Assembly: GCA_903926465.1 (NCBI GenBank)
Contig: CAIYJE010000046.1
Location: forward strand, 1-64,000
Direction: 5' to 3'
Origin: an uncultured Planctomycetales bacterium
Lineage (GTDB): Bacteria > Planctomycetota > Planctomycetia > Isosphaerales > Isosphaeraceae
Length of the DNA: 64,000 nt
A model generated the notes under the pieces. That model saw only the letters and a program-made list of their open reading frames with translations, was not told where the DNA came from and did no database searches. The first letter of the stretch is position 1; each line of letters opens with the position of its first letter. Shown here piece after piece: positions 47,305 through 55,800 of the stretch. A program made the translations under genes and the position numbers.

Positions 47305-47750
47305 GGTGTTGGGTCCTTGGCGGCCGGAGGGGTGCGCAACGTTTCTTTGCTGGCGCGGCGGACGGCATCTGGAGCCAGTGACCTGAGCGAACTGACCACC
47401 GCCACGGCCGAAAGATCGGACCGGCGTGGGACCACGATCAAATCGAACCCGATCGGAATCTCACCTTTGTGAATCCGGAACGCCTCCCTGACCAGCCGTT
47501 TGAGCCGGTTCCGCACCACGGCATGACGGGTAACCCTGCGCGGCACCGAGATCCCCAGTCTTGCACAGCTCAGGCCGTTACTGAGCGCGTGTACCACCAG
47601 TGTCGAGTCTGACACGGCGCGTCGCTGTGCGAAGACCTGCTGGAAAATCTGCCGGGCTCGCACATGTTCATGAGGGCGAAATCGGGCCCGTAGACGCAAG
47701 ATTCCATCCTGGTCAGTCGGGTTTACGGGCTCGCTTGGATCAGAGTTCAT
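47301..47750 (-). CDS. rnpA: Ribonuclease P protein component
   Basis: A 149-residue RnpA: RLRARFRPHEHVRARQIFQQVF, then RLGISVPRRVTRHAVVRN and the conserved RNRLKRLVREAFR, followed by GFDLIVVPRRSD. It binds RNase P RNA for 5' maturation of tRNAs. The ATG at 47750 starts just before homology; a further 82-residue upstream extension is non-homologous. No rpmH (L34) is visible upstream, unlike the common rpmH-rnpA-yidD order. Confidence 0.94.
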   Translation of the reverse strand: MNSDPSEPVNPTDQDGILRLRARFRPHEHVRARQIFQQVFAQRRAVSDSTLVVHALSNGLSCARLGISVPRRVTRHAVVRNRLKRLVREAFRIHKGEIPIGFDLIVVPRRSDLSAVAVVSSLRSLAPDAVRRASKETLRTPPAAKDPTP

Positions 47751-47979
47751 TGCATCCTTTGCGTACCGGTTCAACGGGCGTCCCTGGCCGTCAGGCAACC
47801 GCCAAATGTATTGGGATAAACCCCGGGAGTTTTGTGATGAACCCGCGAGGAATTCCATGGGCCGGACTGGCTTCTGGCTTCCCTCTTTTAGAGAGCGTGG
47901 CACCCTGGCGGCAACGCAGGTGCGCGCGTCGGCCAGCCAACGGAACCGCCTGCGCTGTTGCCTATATGAGCAGGTGGGA

Positions 47980-48993
47980 TTACCAGAGTTCGTCACGAGG
48001 GGACAGCGGGTTCCGTTCGTCGTATTGCTTGATCAGTTTCTGGCTCTCTTCGTCACTGGCTCGTGGAACAACGATTTTGGTCACGACGAACAGGTCCCCG
48101 GCTTCAACCTTGCCGTGCGCGGGTACGCCCTGGCCTCTGAGCCGCAACTTCTTGCCGCTGGAAGTTCCCGCGGGGATCGGCACGGTTTTCAGTCCGCTGA
48201 GCGTGGGAACTTCGATCCGTGCGCCAAGAATGGCCTCTGCAATCGAGATAGGAACCTCGATCTGGAGGTCTTGGTCTTCACGCGTGAAGTGGGGATGGGG
48301 CTGGACCTGAATTTCGATGATCAGGTCGCCGGCCGGTTGGCCGCCCTGACCGGCTTCGCCGCGTCCACGGAGTCTGAGCTTGGCCCCGGATTTGACTCCT
48401 GCCGGAACCTTGACGTTGAGGGTTTCGGCCTTGCCGCCGCCCCTTGCAAGTTCGATGGTGGTTTCGCCACCTTGGACGGCGGTCAGGAACGGGATGGTGA
48501 GTGAGGCCTGAACTTCCCGGCCGCGCTGAGGGGGGGCTTGGCGACTTGTGCCGCCTCGGCCGGTTCTCAGCTTGGAAAAGATTTCGTCAAACATCCCCCG
48601 TCCACCATCTGCTCCGCCGGCCGAAGCTCCGCCGGGGCCGAAATTCATGCCCCCTTCTTGGCCGAAGATGTCACCGAAATCCACGAAGTCTGCCCCGGCG
48701 CCGGCCCCGGATGGGCCGCCGGGCCCAGGCCCCCAGTTTGGACCGCGTGGGCCAGTGGAACCACCAGACTCAAATGCCGCATGGCCAACCTGATCATAGA
48801 GCTTGCGTTTTTCGGGCTCGCTCAATATGTCATAGGCCTGCTGGGCTTCTTTGAATTTCTTTTCGGCTTCCTTGTCTCCCGGTTTGACATCGGGATGGTG
48901 TTTCCTAGCAAGCGAACGGTACGCCTTCTTGATCTGCTCGGGCGTGGCGCCCCGAGATACTCCAAGAACCTCGTAATAATCTCGTCCAGGCAT
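47980..48993 (-). CDS. DnaJ-family co-chaperone without zinc fingers (CbpA type)
   Basis: A 337-residue protein. The J-domain (1-70) begins [20 protein letters not shown] and includes HPD in [13 protein letters not shown] Gly/Phe-rich linker follows (about 75-150). The C-terminal substrate-binding domains have [40 protein letters not shown] and [18 protein letters not shown]. The cysteine repeats of classical DnaJ are absent, so this is the CbpA/class B type. It stimulates DnaK. Confidence 0.94.
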   Translation of the reverse strand: MPGRDYYEVLGVSRGATPEQIKKAYRSLARKHHPDVKPGDKEAEKKFKEAQQAYDILSEPEKRKLYDQVGHAAFESGGSTGPRGPNWGPGPGGPSGAGAGADFVDFGDIFGQEGGMNFGPGGASAGGADGGRGMFDEIFSKLRTGRGGTSRQAPPQRGREVQASLTIPFLTAVQGGETTIELARGGGKAETLNVKVPAGVKSGAKLRLRGRGEAGQGGQPAGDLIIEIQVQPHPHFTREDQDLQIEVPISIAEAILGARIEVPTLSGLKTVPIPAGTSSGKKLRLRGQGVPAHGKVEAGDLFVVTKIVVPRASDEESQKLIKQYDERNPLSPRDELW

Positions 48994-49317
48994 ATCAATT
49001 CAATCTGTTGACACGATGAGGGTGCGGATCGCTGCCAGCATGGCCGGCCGAGTCACTTGCGAAAAGCTATGAAGTATTTTAGCCGGTGTATAGCAGGGGC
49101 TTCAAGCGACGCCGGTCAACGTCGTTCCCTGATCCGCTCCTGCTGTCGGCCTTGACGGGCTTCACGCGGCTGATGGATGATGGGCGTAGATCATCCCTGT
49201 TCGTTAAGGAATCGGCCTGCTCCAGGCCGGTTGTTGAACGAAGTTTATCACAAGGCCGCCCCAGGCTTTTTGAGATGTTGTGGCGGGAATCGCCTGGACC
49301 CAGGTGGAGTTTGTGTT
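48994..49317. other. Divergent intergenic region / terC leader
   Basis: This 324-bp gap separates the divergent dnaJ-like and terC-like genes. It contains the stem-loop at 49201-49243 and no supported coding sequence. I looked for a manganese (yybP-ykoY) riboswitch before terC and did not find its core sequence. Confidence 0.4.
49201..49243 (+). promoter_or_regulatory. Stem-loop in the terC leader
   Basis: CGGCCTG (49214-49220) pairs with CAGGCCG (49224-49230) across a 3-base loop. TTCGTT (49201-49206) pairs with AACGAA (49238-49243) across a symmetric 7/7 internal loop. It ends 75 bp before the start codon and may be a structured leader. Confidence 0.4.
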
Positions 49318-50223
49318 ATGGCTGGCCTGTCCTGGAGCGATTTTCCGGCCATCTGTCTTGCCCTTTCCACCCTGGTGCTGCTTGAAGGGCTGCTGAGCGC
49401 AGATAATGCGCTGGTGCTGGCCGTGATGGTGCGGCACCTCCCCAAGTTTGAACAGAAGAAAGCGCTTCGGTACGGAATCTGGGGCGCGTTTATCTTCCGT
49501 GCCATTGCCGTGGTATTTGCGTACCAGCTGAGTCAGTTCTGGCAACTCAAGTTGCTGGGTGGCCTGTACTTGTTCTACTTGGCAGCAAAGCACTTCATTC
49601 TGGGAGATGGGTCTGAAGGGGGCGATGGCGAGTCTGGGCCCTCGAAACGCTTTGGTGATGGATTCTGGGCCACTGTGATCAGCGTGGAACTTGCGGATAT
49701 CGCCTTTTCGATTGATTCGATTCTGGCGGCCGTGGCCATGGTTGAAGGATTGCCGGAGCAGCTCCAGCAAAACAAGGTCGTGGCCCTGACGATCATCTAC
49801 ATTGGCGGCGTGCTGGGCATCATCATGATGCGGTTGGTCGCTGGCGTGTTCCTGGTCCTGTTAAATCGCTATGCTGGCCTCGCCAGTGGTGCGTACTTGC
49901 TTGTGGCCTGGATCGGCCTCAAGTTGATTGGGAGCGGGATTCATAGCGGATTCAATACGGATGCTCACTCCTTTCCGAAGGGCCTTGGCGGTCAGGTGGC
50001 GGATGCTGCCCCCGTTGCCACCTGGCGAGATTCATTTCCAGACTGGATCCGCAATTTCACCTGGGAGATGCCAGACTGGTTCTTCTGGGCTGGGATGGCG
50101 GCCATTGTGATTGGGAGCCTGATGTACCGGCCCCGCTCGACCACCGGCCATGGACATTCTGCCCATGCTCCTCAACCCGACCCTGCGCACGGTGGCGATG
50201 CCGACCGTACTGCACAGGCCTGA
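49318..50223 (+). CDS. TerC-family integral membrane protein
   Basis: A 301-residue protein with seven or more hydrophobic segments. Family motifs are LLEGLLSADNALVLAVMVRHLP and ELADIAFSIDSILAAVAMV, whose acidic residues lie inside the membrane. TerC proteins are implicated in metal-ion (manganese, calcium) handling and tellurite resistance. The C-terminus is His/Pro-rich (HGHSAHAPQPDPAHGG), a plausible metal-binding tail. The start is the ATG at 49318, after a GTGGAG. Confidence 0.92.
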   Translation: MAGLSWSDFPAICLALSTLVLLEGLLSADNALVLAVMVRHLPKFEQKKALRYGIWGAFIFRAIAVVFAYQLSQFWQLKLLGGLYLFYLAAKHFILGDGSEGGDGESGPSKRFGDGFWATVISVELADIAFSIDSILAAVAMVEGLPEQLQQNKVVALTIIYIGGVLGIIMMRLVAGVFLVLLNRYAGLASGAYLLVAWIGLKLIGSGIHSGFNTDAHSFPKGLGGQVADAAPVATWRDSFPDWIRNFTWEMPDWFFWAGMAAIVIGSLMYRPRSTTGHGHSAHAPQPDPAHGGDADRTAQA

Positions 50224-50296
50224 GCGGTTGGGGTTCCTGGTCAGTCCGCTCGCTTGAAGTCGAGCGTATCCGGCTCGTCTACGAGAAATTACTGGC

Positions 50297-50935
50297 ATGG
50301 CACGATCCCGTGCGGGCAAATTTTGGGCGGAAGCCGAAGCTCATCTGAAGCAGATTGATGAACGCTGGAAAGCGCGGGTGGACCGCATTGGTCCTTGCCA
50401 GCTTCAGCCGATGGATGATCATTTTGGCACATTGATCCGGTCGATCATCAGCCAGCAGATCTCGACCCAGGCGGCCAAAACCATTGAATCTCGGCTGCGG
50501 CTTCTTACAGGTGGCTCTTATGAGCCTGAGCGAATCCTGACGATTCCGGTTGAAGAGATCCGAACGGCGGGTCTTTCCAGAGCCAAGGCTGATTACGTCC
50601 AGAACCTCGCAACCGCCGTGGCCTCTGGCCGGTTGAGCTTGGAGGGGGTTGCCAAGCGCTCGGATACGGAACTGATTGAGCAGTTGACCGAGGTGAAGGG
50701 GATCGGCCGCTGGACCGCCGAGATGTTTCTCATCTTTTCCTTGAACCGGCCGGACGTGCTGCCGGTTGGCGACCTGGGCGTGCGGGCCGGCATCCAGTCA
50801 CATTATGAACTGGAGAAGGTTCCCACTCCCACGGAATGCCAACGGCTGGCCGAGCCCTGGCGACCGTACCGCTCGGTGGCAAGTTGGTACCTTTGGCGAG
50901 ACTCGGAACACCGCGCCAACGTCAAAAATCTCTAA
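50297..50935 (+). CDS. DNA-3-methyladenine glycosylase II (AlkA-like)
   Basis: A 212-residue HhH-GPD protein: MDDHFGTLIRSIISQQISTQAA, then LTEVKGIGRWTAEMFLIFSL (helix-hairpin-helix) and the catalytic Asp159 in VLPVGDLGVRAG. It removes alkylated bases from DNA. It lacks the N-terminal domain of E. coli AlkA and so is the short form. It follows terC by 73 bp. Confidence 0.92.
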   Translation: MARSRAGKFWAEAEAHLKQIDERWKARVDRIGPCQLQPMDDHFGTLIRSIISQQISTQAAKTIESRLRLLTGGSYEPERILTIPVEEIRTAGLSRAKADYVQNLATAVASGRLSLEGVAKRSDTELIEQLTEVKGIGRWTAEMFLIFSLNRPDVLPVGDLGVRAGIQSHYELEKVPTPTECQRLAEPWRPYRSVASWYLWRDSEHRANVKNL

Positions 50936-51174
50936 AGCTGGAGTCTGACAACAGCCCTTTCCCCCAAAGATTCCCTGGTCCAGAGGAACAAGTGGTATCG
51001 CTGTAGGTCATCTTTTGGTGAGATTATGGCCGTTCGGACGACTCTGGCTGGGGTTCATGGTTGGGTCTGGGGCGTCCAGACCTGTTGAGCGATTGGTTCC
51101 AACCTGGTCCAAGCACCGCGCAGGCCGAAGTCCAGTGCAGGTCTTGGAACCTCGTCTAAAAAGGGAGTTTTGTC

Positions 51175-52734
51175 GTGTTTGACCTTTTGATCCAGGGTGG
51201 CTGGGTGATCGACGGCACGGGCGCTGCTCCCTATCTGGCGGATGTAGGAGTGACCGGCGGGTCGATCTCGGCCGTGGGCCGGTTGATTGGTGCGCAAGCA
51301 CGTACGGTCTTGCCCGCGGCTGGCCTGCATGTGGTTCCCGGCTTCATTGATGCCCATGTGCACGGCGATCTGGCATTGCTGGCCGACCCGGTTCACCTGC
51401 CTGGCCTGCTGCAAGGGATTACAACGTACATCATTGGCCAGGATGGGAGCGCATTTGCGCCTGGCTCTGCCGCCACGGTCGAGTATATGCGGCGGTACAC
51501 CGCTGGGTTCAATGGCCTGTTTCCCGAGGTGGCCACCACCTGGACCGACATTCCTGGATATCTGTCAAGGTTCGAGCGGACCACCGCACTGAACGTGGCG
51601 TACCTGGTACCGAACGGGAACCTGAGACTCGAAGTGATTGGCCACGACCCACGTCCCGCCACGCCTGCTGAAATCAAGGCGATGCAACGGATGGTCGAGC
51701 AAGCGCTGGATGCCGGGGCCGTGGGTCTTTCGAGCGGCCTGGACTATATTCCGAGTAAGTACGCCGACGTTGCAGAGCTGGCCGCGCTCTGTGAGCCAAT
51801 GGTGGCCGCCAACGGCGTCTATGTAACACACATGCGGGGCTACGGCCGTCTTGCCCCGATTGGCATGGCCGAGGTTTGTGAGATTTCCAGACGCACAGGG
51901 GTAGCGTCTCACATCTCGCACTACAACGGCGCGGCCGAGATTATGTTGCCACTGGTTGATCATGGGCGGGCCGAGGGACTCGACCTGACCTTTGACACGT
52001 ATCCCTACATGGCGGGCAGCACCATTCTGGGGATGGTGGCCCTGCCGGAATGGATCCAGGAAGGCGGGATTGAAGCAACTTTGGAACGGTTGGCCGAGAA
52101 GCCGAACCGCGAGCGATTGAACCGCGATTGGTTCAGCAAGCCGCTCACGCACCCGCTGGAAGGGTTCAACCTGGCGATGGCTGCCAATCCAGACTGGCGC
52201 TGGGTTGAAGGGCTGAAGGTGGAAGATGCGGCAAAGCAGAGCGGCCGTTCGGTCTGTGACTTCATCTGTGACATCTTGCTGGCGTGTGACCTGGCGGTAG
52301 GCGTGGTGGCCCATCGCGGGTCCGATCGCACCGAGGCCGATGTGACCGCCATCCTGCGTCACCCGGCGCACATGGCCGGTTCAGACGGAATCTTCACTGG
52401 CAGCAAACCACACCCGCGTGGCTATGGTGCCTTTGCCCGATACCTGGGTTACCACACCCGTGAGCGTGGTGATTACACCTGGGGCGAGGCGGCGGTTCAC
52501 CTCTCTTCGCACGCCGCAAGACGGTACCGGTTGCTGGATCGCGGTATGCTCAGGCCGGGGATGGCGGCCGACATCGCGATTTATGATCCCAAGACGATTG
52601 GTGACACATCAACCTACGAAAACGGGAAATCGCCGGCCGTGGGAATGCGGCACGTGATCGTCAACGGTACCGCAGCCCTGCTGGACGGCAAGCCAACCGG
52701 CGCCACGCCCGGCCGGGCCCTGAAACGCGGTTGA
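51175..52734 (+). CDS. D-aminoacylase / N-acyl-D-amino-acid deacylase-family amidohydrolase
   Basis: A 519-residue amidohydrolase: FDLLIQGGWVIDGTGAAPYLA, metal-binding HxH in VPGFIDAHVHGDLALL, GAVGLSSGLDYIPSKYADVAE, VTHMRGYG, FDTYPYMAGSTILGM and SDGIFTG (metal Asp). The C-terminal beta-sandwich returns with LRPGMAADIAIYDP. It would release an acyl group from N-acyl-D-amino acids; the exact substrate is not readable. The start is a GTG at 51175 with AAGGGAG upstream. There is no signal peptide. Confidence 0.9.
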   Translation: MFDLLIQGGWVIDGTGAAPYLADVGVTGGSISAVGRLIGAQARTVLPAAGLHVVPGFIDAHVHGDLALLADPVHLPGLLQGITTYIIGQDGSAFAPGSAATVEYMRRYTAGFNGLFPEVATTWTDIPGYLSRFERTTALNVAYLVPNGNLRLEVIGHDPRPATPAEIKAMQRMVEQALDAGAVGLSSGLDYIPSKYADVAELAALCEPMVAANGVYVTHMRGYGRLAPIGMAEVCEISRRTGVASHISHYNGAAEIMLPLVDHGRAEGLDLTFDTYPYMAGSTILGMVALPEWIQEGGIEATLERLAEKPNRERLNRDWFSKPLTHPLEGFNLAMAANPDWRWVEGLKVEDAAKQSGRSVCDFICDILLACDLAVGVVAHRGSDRTEADVTAILRHPAHMAGSDGIFTGSKPHPRGYGAFARYLGYHTRERGDYTWGEAAVHLSSHAARRYRLLDRGMLRPGMAADIAIYDPKTIGDTSTYENGKSPAVGMRHVIVNGTAALLDGKPTGATPGRALKRG

Positions 52735-52758
52735 AATGACCTTGGAAGTGATTCGCCC

Positions 52759-52796
52759 CGAGTGAGGATGAGCCGAGTTCAGCTCATCTTCACTCG
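52759..52796. terminator. Stem-loop between convergent genes
   Basis: CGAGTGAGGATGAGC pairs with GCTCATCTTCACTCG (14 of 15 positions; 8-base loop). It lies between convergent 51175-52734 and 52823-53986 with no T-run on either side, so it may be a terminator or a transcript-end stabiliser. Confidence 0.65.
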
Positions 52797-52822
52797 TGAG
52801 AATTGCTTACCGTCTGCCCAGT

Positions 52823-53986
52823 TCATTGCAAGATTTCAAGCTTGGGCATCTTGGGCATTTTGATGTTCTGGATGCTGATCTGGGCGGCCAGTTGTTCCAC
52901 AACCTTGAGCAAGTAAGGTCTGGAGGGGTTATCGGCCTGGAAGACCTGACCGAGCCGCCCTTCGTCGCCCCGTTCACGGAGCAGGATATTCAAGGGCACC
53001 TCGCCCAGGAACGGAACACCGAGATTTTCCGCCTTCCGGCGTGCTCCGCCTTTGCCGAACAGGTAAACCCGCTCAGCGCCTGGGTACGCAAAGAAAGACC
53101 CGGACTTCAGCAAGCTCTGCGCCTCTGGGCCGGCGTTCTCTCTGAGGTAAGCAGAGACATCAAAGAAGCTCATGTTCTCTACCATGCCGAGTAGTGGCAC
53201 CTTCAGTTGCTGGAACATGGTGATGGCGCGGGCGGCATCGAGCAGGGCCACTTCCTGGGGTGTGCAAACCACCACGGCGCCGGTCAGGGGCAGGCTTTGG
53301 GCCAGCGTCAGGGGCACGTCTCCCGTGCCTGGCGGCAGGTCGATCACCAGGTAGTCCAGTTCGCCCCACTCCACCTGGTGCAAGAACTGCCCAATGATGC
53401 CATGGAGCATGGGGCCACGCATGACCACGGCCCGATCTGGCTCAAGCAAGAAGCCCATCGACATCAGTTTCAGGCCGGATGCCACAATGGGTTCCAGGCG
53501 GTTCCCGAGCGTGGTCGGTCGGCCGGCGGCCCCAACCAGGTGGGGGATCGATGGACCGTAAATGTCGGCATCGAGCAGGCCAACTTTTGCCCCAAAGCTC
53601 TGGAGCCCAAAGGCGATGCTGGCGGCCATGGTGGATTTACCCACGCCCCCCTTGCCCGACCCAACCGCGATCACGTTCTTGACGCCCGGAATATCGCCTT
53701 TTTCCTTGATTCCCTTGCCACGAACCTCGGCCGTCAACTTGATATCGTAGCGAAGCTGAGTGCCCAGCCGCGATTCCAGAGCCGTACGCACGTCACGCTC
53801 AATCTGTGCCTTCATTGGGCAGGCCGGCGTGGTCAGGTTCACCGTAAGCGCCACGTAACCGGGGCCGGTTAGCACGTCCTTGATCATCCCAAGGTCAACC
53901 AGATCGCGATTCAGGTCTGGGTCCTTGACTCCCTTCAAGGCCGTCAGCACATCACGTTCACTCAGGGAGGTCGGGGTTCCAGACAT
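52823..53986 (-). CDS. Mrp/NBP35-type P-loop ATPase (Fe-S carrier family)
   Basis: A 387-residue protein. The N-terminal MIP18-like domain (about 8-92) has DPDLNRDLVDLGMIKDV and TPACPMK. The ATPase domain has the deviant Walker A GSGKGGVGKS (109-118), LLDADIYGPSIPHL and YLVIDLPPGTGDVPLTLAQ. Family members load or carry Fe-S clusters through a C-terminal CPxC just after the NMS(F/Y)F segment. Here that segment reads NMSFFDVSAYLRENAG, with no cysteine pair and about 25 extra residues before LFGKGGARRKAENLGVPFLG. The start is the ATG at 53986. Confidence 0.93.
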   Translation of the reverse strand: MSGTPTSLSERDVLTALKGVKDPDLNRDLVDLGMIKDVLTGPGYVALTVNLTTPACPMKAQIERDVRTALESRLGTQLRYDIKLTAEVRGKGIKEKGDIPGVKNVIAVGSGKGGVGKSTMAASIAFGLQSFGAKVGLLDADIYGPSIPHLVGAAGRPTTLGNRLEPIVASGLKLMSMGFLLEPDRAVVMRGPMLHGIIGQFLHQVEWGELDYLVIDLPPGTGDVPLTLAQSLPLTGAVVVCTPQEVALLDAARAITMFQQLKVPLLGMVENMSFFDVSAYLRENAGPEAQSLLKSGSFFAYPGAERVYLFGKGGARRKAENLGVPFLGEVPLNILLRERGDEGRLGQVFQADNPSRPYLLKVVEQLAAQISIQNIKMPKMPKLEILQ

Positions 53987-54109
53987 CAGGGCAGTCTCCA
54001 GATCGGTTAATTGTAAAGAGTGTGGCAGTGGGGTTGGGGTTTAAGAGCATACCCGGATTGGCAACTGGAATTCATTCATCACCTGACGGGTGATGGAACG
54101 GCAGAGATT

Positions 54110-54550
54110 TCATCCCTGCAACGCGGCAAGATCACCAGAGGTCTGGGGTTGGAACCAGCCGCTGGCGTTAATCCTTTGCTGAGCCAGCAAGGCCCATTGT
54201 TCAAGCAGCCGGACAATGTCTGGTGGGCTCACAAATCCGGATCGGACCAAGGTGACCCCCAGTTCCTGCGCCAGAGTGGCGGCAGCAGGGTTCTGGTCGG
54301 GGTCAAGCACCAGGGTCAGGGTATCAGCGAGCTGTTCTCGGTTCTGGTTCAGGTCTGCCAGCATTTCCGCAGGGCCAGACCGGAGATCAACTACCACCAG
54401 AGCGAACCGATCTTGCTGAACGGCCAGCGCCAGATCGGCGGCCGATCGGGTTTCTCGAACCTTGAGGGTGGGTGAAATCATCCGGGGCCGGAGCTGCCGA
54501 GCCCAGTTTCCTAGCCGCTCATGGATAATTAATGTAATGCGGCTCTGCAA
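54110..54550 (-). CDS. Small protein of unknown function (receiver-like)
   Basis: About 146 residues. ITLIIHERLGNWARQLRPRM is followed by DRFALVVVDLRSGPAEMLADL, LTLVLDPDQ and ELGVTLVRSGFVSPPDIVRLLEQWA, an alternating beta/alpha pattern like a response-regulator receiver, though the phosphorylation-site geometry is not convincing. No ATG fits the homology-like start. TTG at 54550, with AAGGAA upstream, is the best guess; a GTG ten codons upstream is possible. No function is assigned. Confidence 0.6.
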   Translation of the reverse strand: MQSRITLIIHERLGNWARQLRPRMISPTLKVRETRSAADLALAVQQDRFALVVVDLRSGPAEMLADLNQNREQLADTLTLVLDPDQNPAAATLAQELGVTLVRSGFVSPPDIVRLLEQWALLAQQRINASGWFQPQTSGDLAALQG

Positions 54551-54794
54551 AGACCGGATTCCTTGACCCTTGGGGTTCACGCAATGCAAAAAGGAAAGGG
54601 CTGGGTATTGTATAGTCAAATCCAGGCTGTCGGGGAGTGAGGTCAGGCAGATGCTGGTCCAGATCCCTTGGCGCCGGTCTGGCGAGCGGTTGCCGGCTCG
54701 GGTAACCTTTGGCGTAGATGCTGGGGCCGTTGCCGGACAGGATCTGCTGAGTTGTATTGAATTGACGGTTTTGCGTACGTCGGGGAGTCCGACG

Positions 54795-54956
54795 ATGTCT
54801 CGAATTCGGATATTTCGCGGCCGGGGCCGGGGTTCCTACCAGGCGTCTGAACTTGTCTCGCTTTTCATTCTGAGCCTGATGGGTGGAATGTTCGTGTGCT
54901 GTGTTTGGTATGCGCTTGATTTCTTGCTGAGCAAGGTTTTGCACGTGACCAATTAG
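54795..54956 (+). CDS. Small single-span membrane protein
   Basis: A 53-residue protein: MSRIRIFRGRGRGSYQAS, then a hydrophobic span (about 20-45, LVSLFILSLMGGMFVCCVW), then LLSKVLHVTN. The ATG at 54795 has GGGGAG eight bases upstream; the frame is open further upstream but without homology. It lies 53 bp before the vWA-protein gene on the same strand and may be co-transcribed with it. Confidence 0.6.
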   Translation: MSRIRIFRGRGRGSYQASELVSLFILSLMGGMFVCCVWYALDFLLSKVLHVTN

Positions 54957-55009
54957 TGAACCCGTGTGCCCTGCCCTCCAGCCGGGAGAGGACCTGAAGG
55001 AACACGACC

Positions 55010-55720
55010 ATGCTTCGATTTGCGTCGGTTAAAGCTGGTGCAGTTGGTCTTCTGATTGGTCTGGGACTGGCTGCAAGCACGGCTGCCATGGGGCAAGACG
55101 TAGTGATTGAGTCTGAGACCAAGGCCCGGCAGCGGGGTGGCTCGGCTTTTCTCAATCCGCTCGGGCAGGAGTCTGGCTATTCCGATCCGATCGACTGGCG
55201 AAGCGTACCCCCGTCTCGGCAAACCTCGTTTTTTGGAATGCGTGCCAAAGGGACGTTCTTTGTGTTCGTGGTCGATTGCTCAGGCAGCATGGGCGAAGAA
55301 CGCTGGGGGCGGGTTCAGACGGAGCTGAAGAAGACGTTGCTCGGACTCCAGTTTCCGCAACGTTACCTGGTGATCTTCTACAACGATCGGGTTTTGCCCA
55401 TGCCTGGCGGGCTCCCGCAATCGGCTGAAAAGGGGTCGGCCATGCGCACACTGAACTGGGCCTCGTTGCTGGTTCCCGATGGCGCAACCGAACCGGAAGC
55501 CGCCATGAAGATGGCCATTGGGCTCAGGCCAGATGCCGTGTTCCTGCTCTCGGATGGTGAGTACCCGGAAGGGGCGGCCGACCGGATCATTGCCAACAAC
55601 AAGGGCCCGAGCCCGGTTCTGGTAAATAGCATCGATCTATCGGGCGGAGCTGGCGGTACCGACCTCAAGCGAATTGCTGAACGATCGGGCGGCCAGTACG
55701 CCACGCGATCTTCGCAGTGA
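55010..55720 (+). CDS. Secreted von Willebrand factor A-domain protein
   Basis: A 236-residue protein with a signal peptide (about 1-28) and one vWA domain. GTFFVFVVDCSGSMG carries the MIDAS metal site D89-x-S91-x-S93, and AVFLLSDGEYPEGAADRI the later Asp. vWA domains bind protein partners through a divalent metal. It is convergent with the two coiled-coil membrane protein genes (80-bp gap), which suggests a shared envelope task. A membrane span is absent beyond the signal peptide. Confidence 0.9.
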   Translation: MLRFASVKAGAVGLLIGLGLAASTAAMGQDVVIESETKARQRGGSAFLNPLGQESGYSDPIDWRSVPPSRQTSFFGMRAKGTFFVFVVDCSGSMGEERWGRVQTELKKTLLGLQFPQRYLVIFYNDRVLPMPGGLPQSAEKGSAMRTLNWASLLVPDGATEPEAAMKMAIGLRPDAVFLLSDGEYPEGAADRIIANNKGPSPVLVNSIDLSGGAGGTDLKRIAERSGGQYATRSSQ

Positions 55721-55800
55721 AGCTATGCCACGCACAGGCAACGCTGCTGTCGAACGCAGCGCCAGAGCGGATTTGGCTGGGCGTTGCCCGGCGGCCTGAC

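Noticed and set aside
48994-49317. Manganese (yybP-ykoY) riboswitch before terC
   Set aside because: I could not find its conserved core; only an unrelated stem-loop is present.
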